Shown here: positions 12,146-25,479 of the stretch, in pieces
Numbering within the stretch: position 1 is the stretch's first letter
Layout: each line of letters opens with the position of its first letter
Source of the DNA: Begonia masoniana
Lineage: Eukaryota > Streptophyta > Magnoliopsida > Cucurbitales > Begoniaceae
Assembly (NCBI GenBank): GCA_022432975.1
Contig: CM039504.1
Span: 965,459-1,029,458 of the forward strand
Direction: 5' to 3'
DNA length: 64,000 nt
Notes under the pieces: model-generated
Seen by the model: the letters and a program-made list of their open reading frames with translations, nothing else
Database searches by the model: none
What the model was told of the DNA's origin: nothing
Position numbers and translations under genes: made by a program

Positions 12146-12469
12146 AACCATCGTTGCTCTCCAATGAGGATGGCAACGATGGTTGCTGTTGCTTGTCAGA
12201 GCAACTCTAACAAGCAACAATGATAGCACCTCCATTGGAGGTGCTTTAAACCATAATTAACATTATTTAGATACAATTTAAATTAATATGAAATACTTGT
12301 ATGGCTTTTCATAGTTTGGTATCGAAATTTAATTTTGTTTAATTGATTAATATTATATTTGTTCTATATTTAATATTTTTAATTTTTATGTTATAATTAA
12401 AATAAGCTGGGGATAATGTTGTCAAAAACAAAGTCCGACAATGGTACGAGCAGATTCCTGATTCAAAAG

Positions 12470-12600
12470 ATGATTCAGAAATTCGGAGGAAGGCAACCCA
12501 CGGGTACTCCATCACTCGCCTGGTCTTCCGTCGTCGTCTTCGTCTCTCTCCTCGCCGGCGCTTCCGTCGTCCATAACATCTACAAACCCAGTCTAGTATG

Positions 12601-12634
<34 letters not shown>

Positions 12635-13009
12635 CGTTGATTATACGAAAACAATGGGTACTAGATCCGAAATCACCTTGAAGGTGCAGTTCATTATGCG
12701 TTAGAGCTGTCTGATAATTTTATTTGGACTTCTTTTATGGAAAGCCGCTGCATTTCTCCGATTATAACAATTATCAAAATGCGTAAAGCAAATGTGATCT
12801 CAGATCAAACTTTAAATCTATGCTCACGAGGTGTTTGACGAAATGTTCAAACGACATTCTAATTTGAACCAAACATTACTTTTTTCTAAATAATATTCCC
12901 AATGATGTTTTCCCACAAAGAATGTTCTGATTCCTAGTTTGTTGCAACGATGTTGTAGATTTTGCCTCCAGCCGTTAGCACCAACAAGAAACAATCCGAG
13001 CAAGAATGA
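12470..13009 (+). CDS. Small UQCC6/BRAWNIN-like membrane protein, two exons (copy 1)
   Basis: Exons 12470-12595 and 12959-13009 join in phase 0 (GT at 12596, AG at 12957) to give 58 residues. The protein has a short basic N-terminus, one hydrophobic helix (SVVVFVSLLAGASVVHNIY) and a short polar tail. The block LLAGASVVHNIYKPSLILPP resembles the core of animal UQCC6/BRAWNIN (LLA..AGAEVVHRYYRPDL..P), a mitochondrial inner-membrane microprotein needed for respiratory complex III assembly. I chose the ATG at 12470; an in-frame ATG at 12416 would add 18 residues. The intron begins in a CT dinucleotide run. Function is inferred from this short match. Confidence 0.65.
12601..12631. repeat. (CT)n microsatellite in the intron of the UQCC6-like gene
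   Basis: About 14 CT units just inside the 5' splice site, with the same run in copy 2 near 18322-18352. It could affect donor-site choice but is ordinary for plant introns. Confidence 0.8.
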
Positions 13010-13858
13010 ACCTTTCTTCTTCCTGGAAAGACTGAGTTTGCTGTTAGGATTACGGGGTGAGACTGAATGATTTTATTTACTAGCAGCAAACCACTTTGAA
13101 TAAATTAGGATTACTTCGTCACTCGATTGTGTCATTTTTTGAAATTTTAGAATAATTCATGTCAATTTTAATCGCTTGATGTACACCCAACAGTATTCAT
13201 TTGTTTTCTTGAAGTGATTTGACTCGTTCCAATACACTATGCATGGTTTATAGGCCCGCACTACCCAATCGAAGGCATCAAACCGACTTGAATTGATGCA
13301 TTTTTGCTATTTAGATGCAATGACATGCTTTAGAGGAGCTCAAATAGTTCCTTTTTCGTAAGAGTAGAAGTATATTTTTGTTCAGAAGCGAAACTAAACC
13401 TAAAGAATTGGTTTGATACGATGTCGTGCAACACTCAATGTGTGACAAAATATTTTACTATTCGTAGATGTATAAATGATGAAAGAAAATTGTTATCTTA
13501 ATAAACTATATTTGTAATATACATACTATTTGATAACTCTACTAAATTATATAATTAATTTCAGAAGTTATTAATGGTCCTCTCAACCGATCTCTGCCGA
13601 CCCAACTCAGACAATAGAGCGTCGTTCATCAGCCCACAGGCCACATGGTTGCTAGCTCTCCTACCCCAACTGCATCCCATTTAATACACACATCCAGATG
13701 CATCTCTTTCTCAGTTTCCAACCCATTTCGGATCGTCCCACCCTTTCTTCCTTCTGGGTCTTCAGAGTTCAGATGCGTGCATAAAATCCTTCTCAAATTC
13801 AGGGACTTTTCGCTTCAATTGTTTGGCTTAGTGGGTTTCTCTCATTTGCTCCGCAAAG

Positions 13859-15554
13859 ATGAAGGTGACTGTTGTTTCGCGCACTGGTAAAGAAATTGTC
13901 AAGGGCGGCCTTCAGCTCAGCGATTCCGTATGTCGTTCGTTTGGGTTTCCTTCTACCGGATTATTGTACTCTCTGAGATTTGTTTTTCATTTCGGGGGCT
14001 TGTTCGTTTCCCTTTTGATTGTGTGGTTAAGAAATAGCTTTCTTCATTTTGCAGTTGGTAATGATTATCTTTGTGTTTTGCAGGCTACGGTGGCCGATCT
14101 GCAGGAGGCAATTCATAAGCGAAGTGAGTTATGCCTGCATATACTTCCGCTAGTGGTCGAATTAATAGTTGAAATTTTTAGCTGAAATTTTGAATTTCGC
14201 TTTTGTAGTCATGCTCTTAATTTTAGAAAAATAGAGACTAGGAGGGTAAGAGTTCATTCTTTCTACTCAAGGCATATACTGTTTGATGTCATTTTCGAGT
14301 ATGTCTCTTGAAAATTACAATGTATAGTGTTTACCTGCATGGACCAGAATACTGTTTTTGCCAACTTATTTGGGACGTTCTTGTCTCCCTGATGTCAGGT
14401 TATCTTTTTATCTCATCTTTCAGAAAAAAAAAAAAAAATTGAGAGTCTGAATTTCTGTGGACATGATTGGGGATCGAGTACCCTACATCTTATTTCTTGC
14501 CGTTGCTTTTGCATTTGAAGAGATTGTTTCATCTTCTGCCTGTTAAAATTTTGCTTTTAATTTAGTGTTTTAACCTTTTTTAACAGCTAAAAAGTTCTAC
14601 CCTTCAAGGCAGCGGCTTACCCTCCCGCTCCAACCAGGATCAAAAGAGAGGCCAATTGTTCTTAACTACAAGAAACTTCTCAAAGAGTACTGTAGCGACG
14701 AATCAGAAAGCATAACTGTAGTTTTGAAGGATCTGGGCCCGCAAGTTTCATATCAGACACTTTTCTTCTGGGAGTACTTGGGTCCATTAATCCTCTATCC
14801 TGTTTTTTACTACCTTCCGGTCTACCAATTTTTCGGTTACAAAGCAGAACGTGTCATTCACCCGGTGCAGACCTATGCTTTATACTACTGGTGTTTCCAC
14901 TATTTCAAACGAATAATGGAAACATTTTTCGTTCATCGATTCAGCCATGCAACCTCCCCACTTTCCAATGTGTTTAGAAACTGTGCTTATTATTGGAGCT
15001 TTGGCTGCTACATTGCTTACTATGTGAATCATCCCCTCTACACCCCTATTTCTGACTTTCAAATAAAGATAGGCTTTGGATTGGGCTTGATTTGTCAAAT
15101 TGAGAACTTTTACTGCCATATTTTACTGAGAAATCTTCGCAGCCCCGAAGGCAATGGAGGGTACCAAATCCCGCGTGGGTTTCTCTTCAATATTGTGACA
15201 TGTGCGAATTACACGACCGAGATATACCAGTGGGTTGGATTTAACATCGCCACACAAACTGTTGCCGGTTATGTATTTCTCGTGGTGGCTGCTCTCATCA
15301 TGACAAACTGGGCTCTTGCAAAACACCGCCGACTCAAGAAGGTAAAAATCCTCTCAAGTTTCGAGTTTTTTTTGTTGCTATTGATTTTCGATTGCTCGAA
15401 GAAGGTAACTTGCTTAATCTTTGAATGTTTGAGAGTAGGATGGAGTAGTGTTTGTTGATTATGATTATAAGCTCTTAACGTGCAGCTATTTGATGGAAAA
15501 GATGGAAGACCCAAGTATCCACGCAGATGGGTGATTTTACCGCCATTTCTGTAG
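13859..15554 (+). CDS. CER10: Very-long-chain enoyl-CoA reductase (TECR/CER10), copy 1
   Basis: Exons 13859-13927, 14084-14123, 14587-15341 and 15486-15554 join in frame to 310 residues, the length of Arabidopsis CER10. The enzyme does the last step of the ER fatty-acid elongase cycle, reducing trans-2,3-enoyl-CoA with NADPH to make very-long-chain acyl-CoAs for waxes, sphingolipids and storage lipid. The N-terminus ([13 protein letters not shown]..) is the ubiquitin-like region; the rest is a multi-pass steroid 5-alpha-reductase fold, including [35 protein letters not shown] and [12 protein letters not shown]. The C-terminus is basic ([10 protein letters not shown]). All splice sites are GT..AG. 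The gene looks intact, and the coding sequence is identical to copy 2. Confidence 0.95.
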
Positions 15555-15775
15555 AGCTGATTTGCAGGCCTCGTCTTGGCGGGGAGGTGTTCTGTCATGC
15601 AATTCCAATTAAAGGACCGCCCTCCTTTCTTGTTTCTCTTCTCTGAGCTCTATTTCATTTGTGAAGATCGAATGATGATCTTGGAAAATTAATCATTTTT
15701 TAATCATCGAATCAAACTCGGTTAGATTGTTTATGCGGAAGTTTCAAACTTATTTAATAATTCTAATTATATTTA

Positions 15776-16935
15776 GGGTAAAATGCATTTTTCGGACTCA
15801 ACTATCGGTTGAGTGCAAAAAATGGATCCAACTATGTTTTAGTGCAAAAAATGGCTCAAAGTATTGAAAATGGATAAAATATGGCTTTGCGGGTATCCGT
15901 GTACCGTCCGCGGGGAATGAACCGGGGAGAACGGGTACCCGCGTTGAAATGCCCCCTCGGGGGAGAACGGGTACCCTTTCTCAAAACGCGGGTACTCGTT
16001 CTCCCCGGAAAAAGTCCATTCTTCTATCCATTTTTTTATTTTATAAATTAATTTAAAACAAATAGCAAATAATATTCAATTTACTTGAAAATTTTTACCA
16101 CATGTTCATCACATTATGGAAAGATAATCTGAAAAATTTTGTGATTTTTTGATACTCGTACGATTTATTGTAATTTTATTTATTTATTTTATAAAATAAT
16201 TATAATAAATCGTACAAGTATTAAAAAATCACAAAATTTTTCACCTAATCTTCTCATAATGTGGTAAACATTTCAACTTTATTAAATATTGTTTGCTATT
16301 TGTTTTAAATTAATTATAATTAATATACTTGAAATGTTTAATATAATTAGTATAATTAATTTAAAACAAATAGCAAACTATATTTAATATTTGAAATGTT
16401 TACCACATTATGAGAAGATTAGGTGAAAATTTTTGTAATTTTTTTAACGTTGTACGATTTATTATAATTATTTTATAAAATAAATAAATAAAATTACAAT
16501 AAATCGTACGAGTATCAAAAAATCACGAAACTTTCCAAATTATCTTTCCATAATGTGATGAACATGTAGTAAAAATTTCAAGTAAATTGAATATTGTTTG
16601 CTATTTGTTTTAAATTAATTTATAAAATAAAAAAAATATATAGAAGAATGGACTTTTTCCGGGCAGAACGGGTACCCGCGTTTTGAGAAAGGGTACCCGT
16701 TCTCCCCCGAGGGGGCATTTCACCCTCTAAAATGCCCCCTCGGGAAGAACGGGTACCCTTTCTCAAAACGCGAGTACCGTTCTCCCCGGTTCACTCCCCG
16801 CGGACAGTACACGGGTACCCGCAAAGCTATATTTTGTCAATTTTAATACTTTGAGCCATTTTTTGCACAAAACATAGTTTGATCCATTTTTTGAACTCCA
16901 ACCGATAGTTGAGTCTAAAAAAATGCATTTTACCC
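15776..16935. mobile_element. Long fold-back element, probable PIF/Harbinger-type MITE (copy 1)
   Basis: The two halves are near-perfect inverted repeats over the whole 1160 bp. The termini are GGGTAAAATGCATTTTT, flanked on both sides by TTA (15773-15775 and 16936-16938), which fits a Tourist/Harbinger 3-bp target duplication. The outer arms carry GC-rich blocks with repeated GGGTACCC palindromes; the inner arms are very AT-rich. There is no coding capacity. It lies 222 bp after the TECR stop codon, so readthrough would make a long hairpin RNA. The superfamily is inferred from the ends and TTA only. Confidence 0.8.
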
Positions 16936-17121
16936 TTATATTTTATTATAATTGAACTACTACATTATACAAAAAATTCTCATAATTTTCTTAAAATTCC
17001 TATTAATAATTAGGATTCTAATGAAGCTTCTTTTCGTAATAAGGGTTTGATTGGACATATTTACCAAAATGTCAATATAATTATAAAATAAAATTCCAAT
17101 AACAAGCAGGATATTACAACA

Positions 17122-17971
17122 TTTAAGCAACCTCAATCAATTTTTCACTCCAATGACATCACCCTTTTCGTTGGCTTTTTGTCGATTCGTTCTCTACCTT
17201 TTATCTTCTTTCTTCTCCTTGTTCTGCCTTCTTCATCGACACAATCACCGACTTTTTCTCTACATGCTGTCGGTAATAGGGTTGTCGGTGTCGCGTATGG
17301 CTGCTAACGGTTAGTGGTAGTAGTTTATGACTGTAGAATCATATCCTGAGAGAGGATATTGCTTTTATATTTTAGTTTGGAGTTGGATTGGCGCTTGGTA
17401 GCTCAGCTCGACTACGCCGGTGGAAAATGCTGGAACGGTGCGTCGGAACTTGTCGTGCTCGCTGGATCCAGCGGGCTAGTCGAGGCAGCGCCGTGACGCT
17501 GCTCTATCTTTTCCTCACCGTTGTCGTTTTGCGAGGGACCATTGGAGCTGGCCAGTTTGGAACGCCGGAGCAGGACTTGAACGAGATCCGGAAGCGTTTA
17601 TCGACTCTCGGCCGCCGGAATATGGAGGCGCACAGAGTCCTTGAAGAAGTGAATACGGAAACAGAGAGGGACGATGGGGCGATTGATGAAGTTGATGGGC
17701 GATCAATCGCCTGGTGATGGGGCGAGATCGCCCCTGTATTTTTTTAATATTGTCGATGCTTTTGATGCTATTTATTTAATGTAATTAAAATAAATAAACA
17801 AATAAATAAAATTTATTTGTTGACTAGGCGTGGCTCAAGGGTTGCTTAAAAAAGCAACCCTTGAGCAACCATCGTTGCTCTCCAATGAGGATGGCAACGA
17901 TGGTTGCTGTTGCTTGTCAGAGCAACTCTAACAAGCAACAATGATAGCACCTCCATTGGAGGTGCTTTAAA
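17122..17971 (+). mobile_element. Candidate non-autonomous element carrying an XXT gene fragment (copy 2)
   Basis: Second copy of the element at 11397-12250, with the same ends and hairpin. Its first 300 bp differ from copy 1 by many small changes while the rest is almost identical. Confidence 0.45.
17427..17717 (+). pseudogene. XXT (GT34) N-terminal fragment, copy 2
   Basis: The translation is identical to the fragment at 11706-11996: basic tail, membrane anchor and the GTIGAGQFGTPEQDLNEIR stem, with no catalytic domain. The upstream flank differs by single-base indels. It arose with the tandem duplication, not by a separate capture. Confidence 0.7.
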
Positions 17972-18190
17972 CCATAATTAACATTATTTAGATACAATTT
18001 AAATTAATATGAAATACTTGTATGGCTTTTCATAGTTTGGTATCGAAATTTAATTTTGTTTAATTGATTAATATATATTTGTTCTATATTTAATATTTTT
18101 TAATTTTTATGTTATAATTAAAATAAGCTGGGGATAATGTTGTCAAAAACAAAGTCCGACAATGGTACGAGCAGATTCCTGATTCAAAAG

Positions 18191-18321
18191 ATGATTCAGA
18201 AATTCGGAGGAAGGCAACCCACGGGTACTCCATCACTCGCCTGGTCTTCCGTCGTCGTCTTCGTCTCTCTCCTCGCCGGCGCTTCCGTCGTCCATAACAT
18301 CTACAAACCCAGTCTAGTATG

Positions 18322-18355
<34 letters not shown>

Positions 18356-18730
18356 CGTTGATTATACGAAAACAATGGGTACTAGATCCGAAATCACCTT
18401 GAAGGTGCAGTTCATTATGCGTTAGAGCTGTCTGATAATTTTATTTGGACTTCTTTTATGGAAAGCCGCTGCATTTCTCCGATTATAACAATTATCAAAA
18501 TGCGTAAAGCAAATGTGATCTCAGATCAAACTTTAAATCTATGCTCACGAGGTGTTTGACGAAATGTTCAAACGACATTCTAATTTGAACCAAACATTAC
18601 TTTTTTCTAAATAATATTCCCAATGATGTTTTCCCACAAAGAATGTTCTGATTCCTAGTTTGTTGCAACGATGTTGTAGATTTTGCCTCCAGCCGTTAGC
18701 ACCAACAAGAAACAATCCGAGCAAGAATGA
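18191..18730 (+). CDS. Small UQCC6/BRAWNIN-like membrane protein, two exons (copy 2)
   Basis: Exons 18191-18316 and 18680-18730 encode the same 58 residues as copy 1, with identical splice sites. The intron is also almost identical. Both copies look functional, so the gene is present twice in tandem. Confidence 0.65.
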
Positions 18731-19579
18731 ACCTTTCTTCTTCCTGGAAAGACTGAGTTTGCTGTTAGGATTACGGGGTGAGACTGAATGATTTTATTTA
18801 CTAGCAGCAAACCACTTTGAATAAATTAGGATTACTTCGTCACTCGATTGTGTCATTTTTTGAAATTTTAGAATAATTCATGTCAATTTTAATCGCTTGA
18901 TGTACACCCAACAGTATTCATTTGTTTTCTTGAAGTGATTTGACTCGTTCCAATACACTATGCATGGTTTATAGGCCCGCACTACCCAATCGAAGGCATC
19001 AAACCGACTTGAATTGATGCATTTTTGCTATTTAGATGCAATGACATGCTTTAGAGGAGCTCAAATAGTTCCTTTTTCGTAAGAGTAGAAGTATATTTTT
19101 GTTCAGAAGCGAAACTAAACCTAAAGAATTGGTTTGATACGATGTCGTGCAACACTCAATGTGTGACAAAATATTTTACTATTCGTAGATGTATAAATGA
19201 TGAAAGAAAATTGTTATCTTAATAAACTATATTTGTAATATACATACTATTTGATAACTCTACTAAATTATATAATTAATTTCAGAAGTTATTAATGGTC
19301 CTCTCAACCGATCTCTGCCGACCCAACTCAGACAATAGAGCGTCGTTCATCAGCCCACAGGCCACATGGTTGCTAGCTCTCCTACCCCAACTGCATCCCA
19401 TTTAATACACACATCCAGATGCATCTCTTTCTCAGTTTCCAACCCATTTCGGATCGTCCCACCCTTTCTTCCTTCTGGGTCTTCAGAGTTCAGATGCGTG
19501 CATAAAATCCTTCTCAAATTCAGGGACTTTTCGCTTCAATTGTTTGGCTTAGTGGGTTTCTCTCATTTGCTCCGCAAAG

Positions 19580-21273
19580 ATGAAGGTGACTGTTGTTTCG
19601 CGCACTGGTAAAGAAATTGTCAAGGGCGGCCTTCAGCTCAGCGATTCCGTATGTCGTTCGTTTGGGTTTCCTTCTACCGGATTATTGTACTCTCTGAGAT
19701 TTGTTTTTCATTTCGGGGGCTTGTTCGTTTCCCTTTTGATTGTGTGGTTAAGAAATAGCTTTCTTCATTTTGCAGTTGGTAATGATTATCTTTGTGTTTT
19801 GCAGGCTACGGTGGCCGATCTGCAGGAGGCAATTCATAAGCGAAGTGAGTTATGCCTGCATATACTTCCGCTAGTGGTCGAATTAATAGTTGAAATTTTT
19901 AGCTGAAATTTTGAATTTCGCTTTTGTAGTCATGCTCTTAATTTTAGAAAAATAGAGACTAGGAGGGTAAGAGTTCATTCTTTCTACTCAAGGCATATAC
20001 TGTTTGATGTCATTTTCGAGTATGTCTCTTGAAAATTACAATGTATAGTGTTTACCTGCATGGACCAGAATACTGTTTTTGCCAACTTATTTGGGACGTT
20101 CTTGTCTCCCTGATGTCAGGTTATCTTTTTATCTCATCTTTCAGAAAAAAAAAAAAATTGAGAGTCTGAATTTCTGTGGACATGATTGGGGATCGAGTAC
20201 CCTACATCTTATTTCTTGCCGTTGCTTTTGCATTTGAAGAGATTGTTTCATCTTCTGCCTGTTAAAATTTTGCTTTTAATTTAGTGTTTTAACCTTTTTT
20301 AACAGCTAAAAAGTTCTACCCTTCAAGGCAGCGGCTTACCCTCCCGCTCCAACCAGGATCAAAAGAGAGGCCAATTGTTCTTAACTACAAGAAACTTCTC
20401 AAAGAGTACTGTAGCGACGAATCAGAAAGCATAACTGTAGTTTTGAAGGATCTGGGCCCGCAAGTTTCATATCAGACACTTTTCTTCTGGGAGTACTTGG
20501 GTCCATTAATCCTCTATCCTGTTTTTTACTACCTTCCGGTCTACCAATTTTTCGGTTACAAAGCAGAACGTGTCATTCACCCGGTGCAGACCTATGCTTT
20601 ATACTACTGGTGTTTCCACTATTTCAAACGAATAATGGAAACATTTTTCGTTCATCGATTCAGCCATGCAACCTCCCCACTTTCCAATGTGTTTAGAAAC
20701 TGTGCTTATTATTGGAGCTTTGGCTGCTACATTGCTTACTATGTGAATCATCCCCTCTACACCCCTATTTCTGACTTTCAAATAAAGATAGGCTTTGGAT
20801 TGGGCTTGATTTGTCAAATTGAGAACTTTTACTGCCATATTTTACTGAGAAATCTTCGCAGCCCCGAAGGCAATGGAGGGTACCAAATCCCGCGTGGGTT
20901 TCTCTTCAATATTGTGACATGTGCGAATTACACGACCGAGATATACCAGTGGGTTGGATTTAACATCGCCACACAAACTGTTGCCGGTTATGTATTTCTC
21001 GTGGTGGCTGCTCTCATCATGACAAACTGGGCTCTTGCAAAACACCGCCGACTCAAGAAGGTAAAAATCCTCTCAAGTTTCGAGTTTTTTTTGTTGCTAT
21101 TGATTTTCGATTGCTCGAAGAAGGTAACTTGCTTAATCTTTGAATGTTTGAGAGTAGGATGGAGTAGTGTTTGTTGATTATGATTATAAGCTCTTAACGT
21201 GCAGCTATTTGATGGAAAAGATGGAAGACCCAAGTATCCACGCAGATGGGTGATTTTACCGCCATTTCTGTAG
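19580..21273 (+). CDS. CER10: Very-long-chain enoyl-CoA reductase (TECR/CER10), copy 2
   Basis: Exons 19580-19648, 19805-19844, 20306-21060 and 21205-21273 encode the same 310-residue enzyme as copy 1. I see no amino-acid difference. The second intron differs only in the length of an A run (near 20145, against 14425 in copy 1). The promoter and 5' leader (from about 19280) were duplicated too, so both copies could be expressed and raise elongase reductase dosage. The fold-back element follows 220 bp after the stop, as in copy 1. Confidence 0.95.
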
Positions 21274-21493
21274 AGCTGATTTGCAGGCCTCGTCTTGGCG
21301 GGGAGGTGTTCTGTCATGCAATTCCAATTAAAGGACCGCCCTCCTTTCTTGTTTCTCTTCTCTGAGCCTATTTCATTTGTGAAGATCGAATGATGATCTT
21401 GGAAAATTAATCATTTTTTAATCATCGAATCAAACTCGGTTAGATTGTTTATGCGGAAGTTTCAAACTTATTTAATAATTCTAATTATATTTA

Positions 21494-22652
21494 GGGTAAA
21501 ATGCATTTTTCGGACTCAACTATCGGTTGAGTGCAAAAAATGGATCCAACTATGTTTTAGTGCAAAAAATGGCTCAAAGTATTGAAAATGGATAAAATAT
21601 GGCTTTGCGGGTACCCGTGTACCGTCCGCGGGGAATGAACCGGGGAGAACGGGTACCCACGTTGAAATGCCCCCTCGGGGGAGAACGGGTACCCTTTCTC
21701 AAAACGCGGGTACCCGTTCTCCTCGGAAAAAGTCCATTCTTCTATCCATTTTTTTATTTTATAAATTAATTTAAAACAAATAGCAAATAATATTCAATTT
21801 ACTTGAAAATTTTTACCACATGTTCATCACATTATGGAAAGATAATCTGGAAAATTTTGTGATTTTTTGATACTCGTACGATTTATTGTAATTTTATTTA
21901 TTTATTTTATAAAATAATTATAATAAATCGTACAAGTATTAAAAAATCACAAAAATTTTCACCTAATCTTCTCATAATGTGGTAAACATTTCAAGTTTAT
22001 TAAATATTGTTTGCTATTTGTTTTAAATTAATTATAATTAATATACTTGAAATGTTTAATATAATTAGTATAATTAATTTAAAACAAATAGCAAACTATA
22101 TTTAATATTTGAAATGTTTACCACATTATGAGAAGATTAGGTGAAAATTTTTGTAATTTTTTTAACGTTTGTACGATTTATTATAATTATTTTATAAAAT
22201 AAATAAATAAAATTACAATAAATCGTACGAGTATCAAAAAATCACGAAACTTTCCAAATTATCTTTCCATAATGTGATGAACATGTAGTAAAAATTTCAA
22301 GTAAATTGAATATTGTTTGCTATTTGTTTTAAATTAATTTATAAAATAAAAAAATATATAGAAGAATGGACTTTTTCCGGGGAGAACGGGTACCCGCGTT
22401 TTGAGAAAGGGTACCCGTTCTCCCCCGAGGGGGCATTTCACCCTCTAAAATGCCCCCTCGGGAGAACGGGTACCCTTTCTCAAAACGCGAGTACCCGTTC
22501 TCCCCGGTTCACTCCCCGCGGACAGTACACGGGTACCCGCAAAGCTATATTTTGTCAATTTTTAATACTTTGAGCCATTTTTTGCACAAAACATAGTTTG
22601 ATCCATTTTTTGCACTCAACCGATAGTTGAGTCTAAAAAATGCATTTTACCC
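21494..22652. mobile_element. Long fold-back element, probable PIF/Harbinger-type MITE (copy 2)
   Basis: 1159 bp with the same structure as 15776-16935 and TTA on both sides (21491-21493, 22653-22655). It was already in place before the tandem duplication, since both copies sit at the same point. Differences from copy 1 are mostly one-base indels and substitutions in the GC-rich arms. Confidence 0.8.
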
Positions 22653-23192
22653 TTATATTTATTATAATTGAACTACTACATTAATATCAAAAAATTCTCA
22701 TAATTCATTTAAATACATAAATATTATTTAATGACATTTATTATGATCTGATTTATCTAATTCTACTAAATTTATTAAAAGATTTGAGAATTTAAATTAA
22801 TTTGATTTCTCGTTATTATATATATAAAACAGAGATGGAGTAGGAGTTTCGAAATTGCAAAAAGGGACCTAAACAAAGACAGATTAAGAATAGGAGCAAG
22901 GTTAAAAGCGTCAAGAGCATGGAAAAAGTGACTGGAGAAGCGTAAGAAACTGTAGAAGGAAGGGATAATAACCGAACAGATCAGCAAGCCCGGCCCAAAC
23001 GACGCGCTCTTCGGAAGATCCAGACTGTTTTACTCATGTCCTTTATCTGATCCAACGGTTCCAATTCAATCTCATGTCCATCTTATATTCCGCCATTCCC
23101 ATTTTTTTGTTTCTGCTTCGAAAGCCTGCATTTTCGATTCCCCTTCCACCTCCCTCCATCGCTCGCTTGTCATCCTCCTTCGCTCTCTCAAG

Positions 23193-23826
23193 GTTAGCTT
23201 TTCTTTCTCTTTCTCCCAATTGATGTGTTGACGTTTTTCAACTGTGATTGACCTCTTTCATTTTTTCCTCATTCTGAGACTTCGTTTGCGTTGAATTTCG
23301 TAATCTAGATACTCGTCTTGTCCTTTTCATTTAGTTTGATTTAGTTCGCATACTATTCCGTTTGATTTTCGACCTGATTTTTTTCTTTGAGGTTTTGGTC
23401 GTTTTTTTAGATGAGTGAGTATGAGGGGTGAGCTCATGGAGAAAATGTCGATCAGTATCTAGAATCTTTCTGCGTTTTTCCATTCCTAGTGGATTATGTA
23501 TATATGCGAATCTATCCTAGTTGTTGCCCTTTGATCCCTTTTCCTGTCCGCAGGCTGTGTGCGTTGTTGTGATGTTGTATTGGTGATATTGCGATAAATG
23601 ACTGTGAGAGGTTTTTCTGTGACATCTGATATCATTAAGTTTATGATATGTTGTGCATTTGATTCGTAATTTATGCTCAAGAATGCATTGGGCTTTCTTT
23701 TTTGCAAATCTTTCATGATCAACTTTTCATTATAAAAGATAGTCGACTATGAGATAATTTAATTGCTGATTCTAGTTCGATTTATTTCTACGTTGCCTGT
23801 TCTCAGTATTGTAGTCTTTTGAGCAG
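23193..23826 (+). other. Leader intron in the 5' UTR of the actin gene
   Basis: A CT-rich untranslated exon ending CTCTCAAG (23192) is followed by GTTAGC and a T-rich intron ending TTGAGCAG (23826), ten bases before the actin ATG. Plant actin genes typically have such a leader intron, which supports strong expression. The transcription start itself is not determined. Confidence 0.75.
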
Positions 23827-23836
23827 GTTGTAAAAG

Positions 23837-25479
<1,643 letters not shown>

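Larger units (their letters stand above)
11397..12250 (+). mobile_element. Candidate non-autonomous element carrying an XXT gene fragment (copy 1)
   Basis: The left end reads TTTAAGCAACCTCAAT and the right end, on the other strand, TTTAAAGCACCTCCAAT, so the ends look like imperfect terminal inverted repeats. Between them lie the start of a xyloglucan xylosyltransferase gene and a perfect 15-bp-stem hairpin (12112-12126 with 12131-12145). This resembles a Pack-type transposon with a captured gene piece. I could not find a convincing target site duplication, so the boundaries and superfamily are uncertain. Confidence 0.45.
11249..16972 (+). repeat. Tandem duplication, copy 1 (5.72 kb)
   Basis: This repeats 16973-22690 in direct orientation at an offset of 5718-5725 bp. 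From about 11680 to 15640 I find only a few single-base length differences, and the TECR and UQCC6-like coding sequences are identical. By contrast the first ~400 bp differ at many positions. The 15-mer AAAATTCTCATAATT occurs at 11249, 16973 and 22691, that is at the left edge, the junction and the right edge, which is what a duplication through short homology leaves. Confidence 0.95.
16973..22690 (+). repeat. Tandem duplication, copy 2 (5.72 kb)
   Basis: This is the second unit, with the same content and order as copy 1: LTR remnant, XXT-fragment element, UQCC6-like gene, TECR gene and fold-back element. After 22705 the sequence departs from that following the junction 15-mer, marking the right end. 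Confidence 0.95.

Noticed and set aside
13645..13890. 81-codon ORF overlapping the TECR start (and 19366-19611)
   Set aside because: It runs through the TECR 5' UTR in another frame and resembles no known protein.
14880..15598. Minus-strand ORFs across the TECR gene and the same at 20599-21317
   Set aside because: They lie antisense to a complete conserved gene and have no recognisable content.
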